A stretch of DNA of 64,000 nt, taken from the NCBI GenBank assembly GCA_964550895.1, contig CAZKAP010000010.1:5954-69953 (forward strand). The letters are read 5' to 3'. The position numbers were made by a program, and so were the translations under genes. The notes beneath the pieces are model-generated. The model saw only the letters and a list, made by a program, of their open reading frames with translations. It did not search any database and was not told where the DNA came from. The first letter of the stretch is position 1; every line of letters starts with the position of its first letter. This DNA is from CAZKAP01 sp964550895 (lineage in GTDB: Bacteria; Bacteroidota; Bacteroidia; Flavobacteriales; Flavobacteriaceae). Below are positions 44,200 through 52,993 of the stretch, piece by piece.

Positions 44200-45237
44200 A
44201 TGGACGAGATACGTCTTAGTTTTGTCATTCCCTGTTACAATATGGAGAAGTACCTGTCCATCTGCATGGACAGCCTGCTCGATCAGGGACTAGCGCCGGA
44301 GGAGCACGAAATCATCATCGTCAATGACGGTTCGGCCGACCGAACCCTGGAGATCGCCCGGGGCTACGAGGCCCGGTACAGCCAGGTTCAGGTGATCGAC
44401 AAGAAAAATGCCGGAGTGGGTGCGGCCCGGAATTCGGGTTTCGATCTTGCCCGTGGCCGATACATCCATTTTATTGACCCGGACGACTACCTCGCCCGCA
44501 ACACCATGCCACTGGTGCTCAAGAAGGCAGAAGAAAATGAACTGGATATACTGGGTTTCCGTTCCAAGATGGTCAAGCCCAATCAATTTATCCCAAAAAC
44601 CTCCTCCTCGATCGGCAAAGTAGAAAAAACGGAGCTGAGGGTGACGGATGGCATTGAATTCATAGCCGACTACAAATTCCACAACGAGATTTGGTGGTTT
44701 ATCGTTAGCAAAGCGTACATGCAAGCCTTCAACCTGAGGTTTATCGAAGGCCGCTGGATGGAGGACGCCATTTTATCCGCGGAACTGTTTTGCAGTGCCC
44801 GCAGGGTATCTTTCACCGAGTTCGACGTCCACCGCTATCGGGTACTGCCCACTTCGGCCATGAGGAACAAGACCCCGGAACACTACAACAAGGTGATCTT
44901 CGACAACGCCAATGCAGCTTTGGTATTTGATGGCCTGCTCAAGGACCTAAATCCAGAACACCCCTTCTACGAGCCTGCTTACAAGCGGCTGAAGACCCGA
45001 CAGCAATCCTTTGTGTTTTTCCTGCTGGTGCGGCTGATGAAGTCCGACCTCAAACTCGGGGAAATCCCGCCCATGCTGAGGGAATTCGAAAAGGTGGGGG
45101 CCTACCCGCTGGACCAGTTCCTCGGTCCCGACTACCAGGGCTTCGCCTATTCGTTTATGGTGTATATTTTTAACAGGAAACCACTGATCAAGCCTTTTAT
45201 GCGTTTTTTCAGGGTATTCTACCGAATCGTCCGATAA
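44200..45237 (+). CDS. Glycosyltransferase family 2
   Basis: 345 residues. The N-terminal GT-A domain has FVIPCYNMEKYLSICMDSLL, VNDGSADRTLEIARGY, NAGVGAARNSGFDLARGRYI and the DxD motif in IDPDDYL. A helical C-terminal third follows (about 230-345) with a short amphipathic tail. It sits 7 bp after the WbuB-like gene and 7 bp before the priming transferase gene, all in one operon. The sugar donor is unknown. Confidence 0.91.
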   Translation: MDEIRLSFVIPCYNMEKYLSICMDSLLDQGLAPEEHEIIIVNDGSADRTLEIARGYEARYSQVQVIDKKNAGVGAARNSGFDLARGRYIHFIDPDDYLARNTMPLVLKKAEENELDILGFRSKMVKPNQFIPKTSSSIGKVEKTELRVTDGIEFIADYKFHNEIWWFIVSKAYMQAFNLRFIEGRWMEDAILSAELFCSARRVSFTEFDVHRYRVLPTSAMRNKTPEHYNKVIFDNANAALVFDGLLKDLNPEHPFYEPAYKRLKTRQQSFVFFLLVRLMKSDLKLGEIPPMLREFEKVGAYPLDQFLGPDYQGFAYSFMVYIFNRKPLIKPFMRFFRVFYRIVR

Positions 45238-45244
45238 CGAAGCT

Positions 45245-45865
45245 ATGCGATTTATCTATGTTCGACTGATCAAGCCCCTGGCCGACTTTGCAGCGGCGGC
45301 CATACTCCTTCTTCTGGCCTCCCCGGCATTTATACTGTGTGCCATCGGCCTGTTCTTTGCCAACCGGGGTAAGGTGTTTTTCCTGCAGGATCGCCCCGGG
45401 CGTGGGGAACGGATCTTTAAGATTATCAAGTTCAAATCGATGAACGATCGAAAGGACGCCCGGGGCGAATTGTTGCCCGACGAGGACCGGTTAACACCTG
45501 TAGGGCAATTGGTGCGCAAGACTTCGCTCGACGAGATCCCCCAGCTGATCAATGTACTAAAGGGCGATATGAGTATGGTGGGCCCGAGACCCCTTTTGGT
45601 AAGCTACCTGCCCTTGTATAACGAGGAGCAGCGAAAGCGGCACAAGGTGAAACCGGGAATCACGGGCTGGGCCCAGATCAACGGCCGCAATGCGATTTCC
45701 TGGGAAGAAAAATTCAGCCATGACGTCTGGTATGTGGAAAACATCTCCTTCTGGCTCGACTTGAAGATCCTTATGAAGACCATCAGGCGTGTCCTGGTCC
45801 GAGAGGGCATCTCCTCGGAGACCAGCGCTACCATGGAGAAGTTTACGGGGAGTCCCGAGTCCTGA
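45245..45865 (+). CDS. Undecaprenyl-phosphate sugar-1-phosphate transferase (PglC-like priming enzyme)
   Basis: 206 residues, the minimal monotopic phosphoglycosyl transferase like PglC, without the extra membrane domain of WbaP. The N-terminal re-entrant hydrophobic segment (about 10-38) is followed by RGKVFFLQDRPGRGERIF, IIKFKSM, the catalytic-core RKTSLDEIPQLINVLKGDMS with MVGPRPL, and KPGITGWAQINGRN. It starts repeat-unit assembly by placing a sugar phosphate on undecaprenyl phosphate. In PglC systems the sugar is UDP-diNAc-bacillosamine, which agrees with the PglF- and PglE-like genes at 19987-22988. A small hairpin (ATGGG/CCCAT, 45868-45884) follows the stop. Confidence 0.92.
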   Translation: MRFIYVRLIKPLADFAAAAILLLLASPAFILCAIGLFFANRGKVFFLQDRPGRGERIFKIIKFKSMNDRKDARGELLPDEDRLTPVGQLVRKTSLDEIPQLINVLKGDMSMVGPRPLLVSYLPLYNEEQRKRHKVKPGITGWAQINGRNAISWEEKFSHDVWYVENISFWLDLKILMKTIRRVLVREGISSETSATMEKFTGSPES

Positions 45866-45981
45866 CGATGGGTTCGTAGCCCATGACATACACTTTACTC
45901 TATGCAGTCAAACCTAACCGACATAAAGAACTAATTTTAACAATGAATTCGAGCATAGCGATTTCATAAATCGATTCACGT

Positions 45982-47010
45982 ATGAATTTGTACGTTTTTC
46001 CACAGGTCGCGGGAGATAGCAATGGGTATAGTATTGTGGTTAAGTCTGATTACCTAAGACTTGAGATAGATCCCCTGAATGATACGGTTGTTTGGTATAC
46101 GAACGAAACAATCAATGACAATCTTCACCCCAACGATCATATCATTAAAAGGCCACATGCTTTAGGCCTGAAGCGGTTTTATAATATTCTTTTAACGCGA
46201 CCAAGCTCAGAACTATTAGCATTTGAATTACCACGGGTTAATACGGACAACATTGATTACATTTTTTGTGGGGATACTATATTATACAGGGCTTTACGCC
46301 ATGCATTTCCTCAGAAATTGATACACATTCGCTTTCATAATTGTTTTTATAGAATTCGGGAGCGGGTGAAAACATTAGGTTTACCCGTTGACCTAAAGTA
46401 CAAGCAAATACTGGAGTCTTTCTCCAGATTAGAAGCTCAAATATTCTCCGATCGAAATATAATACCCATTTTCCTCTGTAAGGAGGATCAACAGTTTTAT
46501 GAATCCATCACTGGAAGAGGAAAAAGTGAACTTTGGCAGGTAAGTGTTGAGCCCATTGATAATCAGAACAATCAAGAGTTACTTCCCATAAAATATCTTG
46601 TTTATTTTGGAGGCGTAGACACCCATAAGAAAAAGTCCATAGACTACTTTATTCAACACGTATTCCCTCAGATTAAGGAAACAATTCCCGACCTGAAATT
46701 TTATCTATATGGTTCTGGTACAGAAATATACAACAAAGCAGGCGCTGATATTTATGGACATGGCAGGTATCCAGGAAATGACTTCCCGCACGCTTCAGAT
46801 GGACTATATCTAAACCCTGATTTGACCGGAGGTGGGGTGAAAATTAAAATAAAGACATATTTAGAGAATAAAATCCGGTTTCTTACAACTCCTTTCGGTT
46901 TTGAAGGCTATTCACGTGAGTACGTGGATGAGAAGTATTGTTGGTTACTCCCAATGGATCAATGGGAAAAAGAAATTATTGATATAGTTGATTCCTCAAA
47001 GGTTCGTTAA
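45982..47010 (+). CDS. Probable GT-B glycosyltransferase, AT-rich, family uncertain
   Basis: 342 residues. It opens MNLYVFPQVAGDSNGYSIVV. The first half (DYIFCGDTILYRALRHAFPQ, IHIRFHNCFYRIRERVK) and second half (PIKYLVYFGGVDTHKKKSID, LKFYLYGSGTEIYNKAGADI) look like the two lobes of a GT-B enzyme, and GGGVKIKIKTYLENKIRFLT recalls the donor-binding loop of GT4 proteins. I do not recognise a named family. It is markedly more AT-rich than the preceding operon and is separated from it by 116 bp, so it was probably gained separately. Confidence 0.68.
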   Translation: MNLYVFPQVAGDSNGYSIVVKSDYLRLEIDPLNDTVVWYTNETINDNLHPNDHIIKRPHALGLKRFYNILLTRPSSELLAFELPRVNTDNIDYIFCGDTILYRALRHAFPQKLIHIRFHNCFYRIRERVKTLGLPVDLKYKQILESFSRLEAQIFSDRNIIPIFLCKEDQQFYESITGRGKSELWQVSVEPIDNQNNQELLPIKYLVYFGGVDTHKKKSIDYFIQHVFPQIKETIPDLKFYLYGSGTEIYNKAGADIYGHGRYPGNDFPHASDGLYLNPDLTGGGVKIKIKTYLENKIRFLTTPFGFEGYSREYVDEKYCWLLPMDQWEKEIIDIVDSSKVR

Positions 47011-47349
47011 CCCGAATTCCCTCCCTTATTCTTAATGACGATTTTACAAATTGTGGTCGTTATTTCCTCTAAATAATTAAGGTTCTCCTTTCCACCACAG
47101 TTCTCTTTGTTGGTGAGGCTTTTAACAGGCTAGTGTACCGTGCTAAAACAACTTCGCCAATCAATAGGTGGTCACCCCAATGGGCCTTCAGTTCAAGAGC
47201 AACTTAGAATGGTGACAATTATCATTTTAAAGCGCGGAATAATCGGTTAGTTTCGGGCTTTATGGACGGTATTAGGATTATTAATAATCCAGATTTTGTA
47301 ATTTTTTCTTACAAAATGTATCTTCCAAACAACCTAAACCAAGCACTCT
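47011..47349. other. AT-rich intergenic stretch without a recognisable gene
   Basis: The region contains only short open frames with no family resemblance. A TTG at about 47299 followed 20 bases later by TATCTTCC is a weak promoter-like pair before the lipoprotein gene. No terminator with a T-run was found for the gene ending at 47010. Confidence 0.4.
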
Positions 47350-49764
47350 ATGAAACGGCTCTCACTCACCCTTGCCTTCCTGTTTGTTTTTCTCTTCTCC
47401 TGTACCACCGAGGATCCCATCATAGAATACGATCTCAGGGTAACGGTTTCTCCTTCCGATGGAGGGTCCACTACCCCATCCCGGGCTACCTATCAGAGTG
47501 GTTCGGAGATCACTGTTCGGGCCACTGCCGCTGAGTTCTATCGGTTTAAGAACTGGTCCGGTGGGCTATCCGGTACCAGCAACCCCATTGCCATTACCAT
47601 GAACTCCGATATCACTGCTACGGCCGTATTCGAACTCCTGGATTCCGATAACGACGGCGTAACCGATAACCTGGACCAGTGCCCCAATACCCCTCCCGGT
47701 ACCGAAGTAGACAATACGGGTTGCGAAGTCATTGTCGATGCAGATGGGGATGGCGTGGCCGATGAAGACGACCAGTGTGCCGATACCCCCCAGGGCGAAG
47801 AAGTGGACGAGGACGGCTGCGCCGACAGCCAAAAGGACACCGATGGCGATGGCATCACCGATGATATCGATCAATGCGCTGATACCCCCTCCGGAGAACA
47901 GGCCGATGAAAACGGATGCTCCCCTTCCCAAAAAGACTCTGACGGGGACGGGGTCAATGATAATGCCGATAACTGCCCGAATACACCAGATGGAGCCCAG
48001 GTGGACGAAAACGGATGTGCCGCCTCTCAGGTGGATACCGACGGGGATGGGGTAAACGACGATGCCGATCAGTGTGCCAATACCCCGGATGGGGAACAGG
48101 TGGACGACACCGGTTGTTCCGCCTCACAGGTCGATACCGATGGAGATACCATCACCGACGATCTCGATCAGTGCCCCGATACCCCACAGGGGGAAGAAGT
48201 GGACGAGGATGGTTGTGCCGACAGTCAGAAAGACACCGATGGAGACGGAGTTACCGATGACGAAGATCAGTGTGCCAATACCCCGGAAGAAGACATCGCC
48301 AACGGTATTGGATGCGGCCCCAGTCAACGGGATGCCGATAACGATGGGGTCACCGACGATAAAGACGTCTGCCCCGATACTACCGAGGGACAGTCGGTAA
48401 ACGAAGAAGGTTGTTCGGCCAGTCAGCTCGATACCAACCCGCCTTCGGTAACCGGATTAACCGTCGATCAGATCACAGCCACCTCCTTTCGGGTGGACTG
48501 GAGCCTGAACGAAGGAAGTAAGGGATACATCCGATTCGGTACCACATCCGGTGTTTATGTGGGCACGACTAAGATCGAAAACAACTTCCTGACCCGACAC
48601 CTGCAAACCGTAGGCGGAAACAATCCCTTCCCCTTAAATCCGGAGACTACCTACTACTGGCAAATCTATGTGGAAGACGAAACCAGGAATACCGGATTTA
48701 CACAGGAGTATACCACCACCACTGCCATAGCCGATGCCGACGGGGATGGCGTGGCCGATAATATCGATCAATGTCTCGGTACGGAAGCAGGGGTAACCGT
48801 TAATGAAGATGGATGTCAGGTGACTTATGTGCCCGATGATGCTTTTGAGCAATACTTAATAGATCAGGGATATGACGATGTGATCGATGACTATGTGCTG
48901 ACGGAAAATATTTTAGATGTTCAGTCTTTAAATTTAAGTATCTCGCATAATAACTCGTCATATCAAATCAGAGATCTTACAGGGCTAGGTGATTTTGAAA
49001 GCCTTGTTGAATTTCGTTGCTCGATTTATGAGTTCCAAAGGCTTGATAACTTAGATGATAATTTATCAGACATCGGTTTTGATTTCTCGGGTAATTTAAT
49101 GCTTGAAAGTTTATCAATTTGGGTCAGTGAACTCGGAGGTCAAATAGAGCAGCAATCCATAAACCTTCGATCCAATAGAAATTTACATACCCTAAGATTA
49201 TCAGGCACTGGAATAACGGAACTAGACATCTCTAATAATGTAAATCTGGTGAACTTAGTAATTTCATGTAGTCCTTATCTTAATACTTTTGATTTGTCAA
49301 AAAACACAAAACTAGAAGAGATCAGTTTAGGAGGTGATTCCAATATTCATTGTTATTCTGACTTCTTGACTACCCTTGACTTTTCCAATAATATAAGATT
49401 AAGAACTTTGGGCTCTGGTTTTTTAACCATAAACGAAATGAAATTTGGTGACAATCCAGAACTTAAAACTATTGGTTTACACTCAACAGTAATCAATTCC
49501 ATTTTGGATCTAAGCTCTGTGTACAACATCCAATCCTTATCTCTATCAAGTGGTATTGATGGAAACACAAGATTAAAAGGGCTAAATATCAGAAATGGCA
49601 ACAATCAAAACCTAAGTTTTAGTTTTCCCGCGCCATCGCCATTTTTGAGTGATCGAATTTTAATTGAAGATGGTTGTATTCAGGTCGACGATGTAGACGA
49701 TGCCGTTAGCTTATGGGGTTCTCCCCCTCAAGACACAAATTATTCTGAGGATTGTGGGTATTAG
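47350..49764 (+). CDS. Surface lipoprotein with nine calcium-binding type-3 repeats, Fn3-like and leucine-rich C-terminal regions
   Basis: 804 residues. The lipoprotein signal peptide ends in LFSC (Cys18 region). Residues about 24-95 are a bacterial-repeat/InlB-B-like domain (VTVSPSDGGSTTPSRATYQS). Eight tandem 32-33 residue thrombospondin type-3-like repeats (98-360) have D-x-D-x-D-G calcium loops and a paired-cysteine pattern; a fibronectin III-like domain (about 366-455, SFRVDWSLNEGSKGYIRFGT) and a ninth repeat (462-494) follow. From VPDDAFEQYLIDQGYDDVID the C-terminal 310 residues are leucine-rich-like (LTGLGDF, LDISNNVNL). G+C drops from 34/60 (48181-48240) to 22/60 (49321-49380) at the junction. 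Likely an outer-surface binding or matrix protein; partner unknown. Confidence 0.83.
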   Translation: MKRLSLTLAFLFVFLFSCTTEDPIIEYDLRVTVSPSDGGSTTPSRATYQSGSEITVRATAAEFYRFKNWSGGLSGTSNPIAITMNSDITATAVFELLDSDNDGVTDNLDQCPNTPPGTEVDNTGCEVIVDADGDGVADEDDQCADTPQGEEVDEDGCADSQKDTDGDGITDDIDQCADTPSGEQADENGCSPSQKDSDGDGVNDNADNCPNTPDGAQVDENGCAASQVDTDGDGVNDDADQCANTPDGEQVDDTGCSASQVDTDGDTITDDLDQCPDTPQGEEVDEDGCADSQKDTDGDGVTDDEDQCANTPEEDIANGIGCGPSQRDADNDGVTDDKDVCPDTTEGQSVNEEGCSASQLDTNPPSVTGLTVDQITATSFRVDWSLNEGSKGYIRFGTTSGVYVGTTKIENNFLTRHLQTVGGNNPFPLNPETTYYWQIYVEDETRNTGFTQEYTTTTAIADADGDGVADNIDQCLGTEAGVTVNEDGCQVTYVPDDAFEQYLIDQGYDDVIDDYVLTENILDVQSLNLSISHNNSSYQIRDLTGLGDFESLVEFRCSIYEFQRLDNLDDNLSDIGFDFSGNLMLESLSIWVSELGGQIEQQSINLRSNRNLHTLRLSGTGITELDISNNVNLVNLVISCSPYLNTFDLSKNTKLEEISLGGDSNIHCYSDFLTTLDFSNNIRLRTLGSGFLTINEMKFGDNPELKTIGLHSTVINSILDLSSVYNIQSLSLSSGIDGNTRLKGLNIRNGNNQNLSFSFPAPSPFLSDRILIEDGCIQVDDVDDAVSLWGSPPQDTNYSEDCGY
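47641..48429 (+). repeat. Tandem 99-bp repeats encoding thrombospondin type-3-like units
   Basis: Eight consecutive units, seven of 33 codons and the first of 32, each encode a D-x-D-G-D-G loop, DxCxxTP and an xxGC element. A ninth isolated unit is at about 48733-48831. Several neighbouring units share long stretches of identical bases, so unit number may vary between strains through recombination. Confidence 0.85.
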
Positions 49765-49770
49765 TAAAGG

Positions 49771-50106
49771 ATGGGGAGTGTTTACAAAAACCTGCCAACA
49801 TCGAAAACTGTTACGATGGAAGCTATTCTCCTTTTAATAATTCTAGGGATGGTTTGGTTAGCCAAACGGTCACTTTTCGAGCTTAGACGTGGCAGACGAC
49901 GAAATTATTACCGCAATGTGTACCTTAAATCAGATGCGTGGCGCCGAAAACGATACCTTGTCCTAAAACGGGATAATTGGAAATGTGTCTATTGTGGGGC
50001 AAAGGCAACCCAGGTACACCACAAACGATACGCAAAAAGAATAGGCCGGGAACCCATCCAATGGCTCGTTTCTATCTGTAAAACATGCCACATGAAAAGG
50101 CACTGA
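49771..50106 (+). CDS. Small membrane-anchored HNH-type zinc protein
   Basis: 111 residues from the first ATG, or 96 from the ATG at 49816, which starts right at a hydrophobic helix (EAILLLIILGMVWLA) and looks the better start. A basic stretch RRGRRRN follows. The C-terminal part is an HNH fold: C72xxC75, HH at 83-84, and C103xxCH107, with spacing as in McrA-like endonucleases. HNH proteins are mostly nucleases, but the membrane anchor and lack of a phage or toxin context leave the role open. It lies 6 bp after the lipoprotein gene and is AT-rich like that gene's 3' half. Confidence 0.72.
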   Translation: MGSVYKNLPTSKTVTMEAILLLIILGMVWLAKRSLFELRRGRRRNYYRNVYLKSDAWRRKRYLVLKRDNWKCVYCGAKATQVHHKRYAKRIGREPIQWLVSICKTCHMKRH

Positions 50107-50293
50107 CTATGAAATACTCCAAAATTTAAAACCGTCCAGTAGTGGAACACTTGTCAAAAGCTATACTCAAGGCTAGTTTGAAGTTTCAAAATATTCAATA
50201 ATTCCAGATACTGTGGAGATCACTTATGTTCAGAACTTGAACATGCATTGACAACCTAACTGATCTAGCCAATTTAGAAGTATACTGAGGTTT

Positions 50294-50965
50294 TCAAGCC
50301 TTCGAATGCAAAACCCTCAAATCCGAAAACGAACGAATCAGGCCCTTGGGCTGCTGCTTTTCGTAAGACATGTATTCATGGGCATTCACATGGATGTTCT
50401 TGCCGTTGTCGATTAAGGCTATACTATTCCAGCCCCGGGCATTAGGGACTATAAAATCCTTCTTGAAGTTATCGGCTATATAAGTATAACTGCAGCCCGG
50501 GAACTCCGCTTCCACCGCAATATAATTGGCTTCGTTCGGCTTCTCGGTTCCGAGTTCTTCCGAAATCAGGAGCTGATCGATCAGGTCGTAGATTCCCAGG
50601 GCCATGACCTTATTGCGCTGGCTCTGGGAGCGCCCGTCGGTGAGTATACTCAGGTATCCTCCCGCATCCTTGATCTGCAATAATACATTGTAGGCCCCCG
50701 GCAGGAGTTCGATATCCGGGTCGTGGTAACGGTATTTATGAAGCAGTTCCACCTTGGTGATGGTATAACTGTCGGTAAGGAATTCAAACACATTCTGACG
50801 GGATCGATACAGGGAAATCATCCGGGCATACAGTCCCTGAGGATTCTTGGGTTCCAGTAAGCCAGCAAGCTCCCAATAGGCGGATTTCAGGTAATCCAGC
50901 TCGTTGTAGAGGGTATCGTCGAGGTCAAAGCAAACGACCGATCGATTATTTATGGGTATATCCAT
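50294..50965 (-). CDS. HAD-superfamily phosphatase
   Basis: 223 residues from the ATG at 50965; an ATG at 50980 adds five. The catalytic motif is VVCFDLDDTLYNE (DxDxT), followed by an alpha-helical cap, LSILTDGRSQSQRNKVMALG and the acidic motif TYIADNFKKDF. The length and cap type resemble small-molecule phosphatases of the phosphoglycolate/5'-nucleotidase-like class; the substrate is unknown. Its start lies inside the end of the ATP-grasp gene (20-35 bp overlap), so the two are translated together and probably act on one pathway. Confidence 0.85.
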   Translation of the reverse strand: MDIPINNRSVVCFDLDDTLYNELDYLKSAYWELAGLLEPKNPQGLYARMISLYRSRQNVFEFLTDSYTITKVELLHKYRYHDPDIELLPGAYNVLLQIKDAGGYLSILTDGRSQSQRNKVMALGIYDLIDQLLISEELGTEKPNEANYIAVEAEFPGCSYTYIADNFKKDFIVPNARGWNSIALIDNGKNIHVNAHEYMSYEKQQPKGLIRSFSDLRVLHSKA

Positions 50966-51917
50966 GCACGAGGATTTCATGATCGTAACGCAGCATAAGC
51001 AGGTCGGATTCCCAGCAATCGAATTGGTCCTCTATCGTCCTTCCCAAAAAGTATTCCTCCATCAGCCACTTCGGGAAATTCGCCCCGGCCAGGTACGACA
51101 GCGGGAATCCGCCCCCGAATCGGGGGTTGATTTCTATACCATAGATGCTGCCGTTTTCTTTGTGCATGAAGAACTGGGCCGTCAGACAGCCCACGGCTCC
51201 CTGGACGGTACTCATACGCTCCTGCAGATAGGGTATAATCTGATTTCGTACCGTCAGGCCTTTGTTCACCTCCCCGTCTCGCACGAATATGCGCTTGCGG
51301 GGAACGATGCACTTCAGGCGGTTGAAGCGGTCGTAGTACATATCGCAGGTAAACTCTTCGAATGCGCTATGATCCAGATATTCCAGAAACATTAGTTTCT
51401 CGTTCTGGAAGTGGTAATCCGTAAGTTCCGACTCTTCCCTGATAATATAAGTGTCCACACTGCGGCTGCCGTCCAGGGGCTTGATGAAAAGCGGGAGCCG
51501 GTAATTGTCTTTGGCATACTCTCGGGCCACCTGTACGCCTTTCTCCTCGAAAAACTCGTGTATCCGGCGCTTGTCCCGGCATTTGAGCACAAAACTTTCA
51601 TCGGCTACCAGTAGCTGAATGCCCTTTTCCCGAAACCGTTCTTTCTGCTGGGCCATGGTCAGGAGTTCGGTATCAATTGTAGGAACTACCAGTTTAATAT
51701 CGTTATCCAGGCAGATGCGCTCCAGCTGGTCGAAGTAGTCGGGCTGGCTCAGGCGGGGCACCTTAAAGAAGGCGGCCGCGGCATGGCAGGCCGAGGATTC
51801 TACTGGGTTCATATCGGCTGCGAAGACCCTGGCCCGGAAGTCGAGTTTGTTCAACTCTGCCATAAAGGCGCGTACCAGTGAAACCCTTCTCCCGGCCGAG
51901 GTTATCAGGACATTCAT
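50946..51917 (-). CDS. ATP-grasp ligase family protein (CarB/PylC-like)
   Basis: 323 residues from the ATG at 51917; a TTG at 51929 adds four. NVLITSAGRRVSLVRAFMAE and FAADMNPVESSACHAA form the N-terminal domain, as in carbamoyl-phosphate-synthase-like ATP-grasp proteins. FIKPLDGSRSVDTYI and YGIEINPRFGGGFPLSYLAG are the ATP- and Mg-binding blocks. ATP-grasp enzymes join a carboxylate to an amine or thiol through an acyl phosphate. Given the uronic acids predicted for this locus, amidation of a polysaccharide uronate or making of an amino-acid conjugate is conceivable, but that is inference. Confidence 0.83.
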   Translation of the reverse strand: MNVLITSAGRRVSLVRAFMAELNKLDFRARVFAADMNPVESSACHAAAAFFKVPRLSQPDYFDQLERICLDNDIKLVVPTIDTELLTMAQQKERFREKGIQLLVADESFVLKCRDKRRIHEFFEEKGVQVAREYAKDNYRLPLFIKPLDGSRSVDTYIIREESELTDYHFQNEKLMFLEYLDHSAFEEFTCDMYYDRFNRLKCIVPRKRIFVRDGEVNKGLTVRNQIIPYLQERMSTVQGAVGCLTAQFFMHKENGSIYGIEINPRFGGGFPLSYLAGANFPKWLMEEYFLGRTIEDQFDCWESDLLMLRYDHEILVHGYTHK

Positions 51918-51953
51918 GTGATTCCTCAATTATGCATTAGGTTATTCCCCTAA

Positions 51954-51961
51954 CGAAAGTA
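51954..51961 (-). promoter_or_regulatory. Candidate -7 element for the ATP-grasp/HAD pair
   Basis: TACTTTCG on the minus strand, identical to the octamer proposed for phoH at 4355-4362, lies about 37 bp before the ATG at 51917. No TTG is found at the expected -33 position, so this is weak support. Confidence 0.32.
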
Positions 51962-52192
51962 AAAAAGGATTTCATATAACCCGGGCACGGCATTCCACAG
52001 CTTTCCCGAAGTTTCGAACAATGAGCCCTCATGATGAGCGCGGTACATACCACACTAAAAAACGCTTTGGCATACCTTCGTCTCCATTTAAAGACGTTCC
52101 TGACGACCTAGACATCAATTTAACCCCTTTAGACAAAACAATGTTTTCTATTGCTATGGAAAGTCCTAATTTTCGGCTGAAATTGAAGACGA

Positions 52193-52993
52193 ATGAAACT
52201 GGAAAGCCATTATGCTACAGCAGTTAAGGCTGCCATAGACGCGGGAAAAGCCATATTGGAAGTCTACCAGAGGACCGAATTCGAAACCCAATCCAAAGAA
52301 GATTCCTCTCCGCTGACCGAAGCGGACCTGGCGTCCAATCGGGTGATCATGCAGTATCTGAACTCCATGGATATCCCGGTGATCAGTGAAGAGAACAAGG
52401 AAGTGCCCTACGCGGAACGCTCCGGCTGGCAACGGTTGTGGATGGTCGATCCCCTGGATGGTACTAAGGAGTTTATCAAACGCAACGGCGAGTTCACCGT
52501 CAACATCGCACTGATCCAAAATCAGCGCCCGGAATTCGGGGTCATTTATGTGCCAGTAAGCCGGGAACTCTATATCGGTCTGGGACTAGAGAAGAAAAGT
52601 CTGAAACTTCAGCTGGACTCCGAACACCGGTTCTCCATGGAAATGCTGGAACAGGCCACTGAACTCCGACCCGCCCCCCCCAATCCCGATACGATTCGTG
52701 TAGTAGGGAGCCGTTCACACATGAATCAGGAGACCCAGGACTTCATCAATGAATTGCAATCTCGATATAAAGAAGTCGAAATCGTCTCCAAAGGAAGCTC
52801 CCTGAAGTTCTGCCTGGTCGCCGAAGGTTCGGCCGATCTCTATCCCCGCTATGCGCCTACCATGGAATGGGACACCGCTGCGGGTCAGGCCATATGCGAG
52901 GCCGTAGGACTGAATGTGATCGACCGGGAAACCGGTGCTCCCCTGCTCTACAACCGGGAGAATTTACGGAACGGACATTTCCTGGTTCGCTAG
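52193..52993 (+). CDS. cysQ: 3'(2'),5'-bisphosphate nucleotidase
   Basis: 266 residues, inositol-monophosphatase superfamily. Metal sites are visible in EDSSPLTEADLASN, ISEENKEVPY and the hallmark WMVDPLDGTKEF, with MEWDTAAGQAI near the end. It hydrolyses PAP (3'-phosphoadenosine 5'-phosphate) to AMP. PAP is the by-product of sulfotransferases and inhibits them, so placing this gene at the head of the cys cluster supports a sulfation role. Its stop is directly followed by the ATG of the DUF2061 gene, showing an operon. Confidence 0.94.
   Translation: MKLESHYATAVKAAIDAGKAILEVYQRTEFETQSKEDSSPLTEADLASNRVIMQYLNSMDIPVISEENKEVPYAERSGWQRLWMVDPLDGTKEFIKRNGEFTVNIALIQNQRPEFGVIYVPVSRELYIGLGLEKKSLKLQLDSEHRFSMEMLEQATELRPAPPNPDTIRVVGSRSHMNQETQDFINELQSRYKEVEIVSKGSSLKFCLVAEGSADLYPRYAPTMEWDTAAGQAICEAVGLNVIDRETGAPLLYNRENLRNGHFLVR

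Noticed and set aside
45868..45884. Small hairpin after the priming transferase gene considered as a terminator
   Set aside because: Only five base pairs and no T-run; mentioned with the gene but not called.
47641..48429. Regular 99-bp repeats considered as a CRISPR array
   Set aside because: The repeats are contiguous, in frame and encode calcium-binding units; no spacers and no cas genes.
52021..52227. 68-codon open frame upstream of cysQ
   Set aside because: No recognisable motif, overlaps the cysQ start in another frame, and probably only covers the leader.
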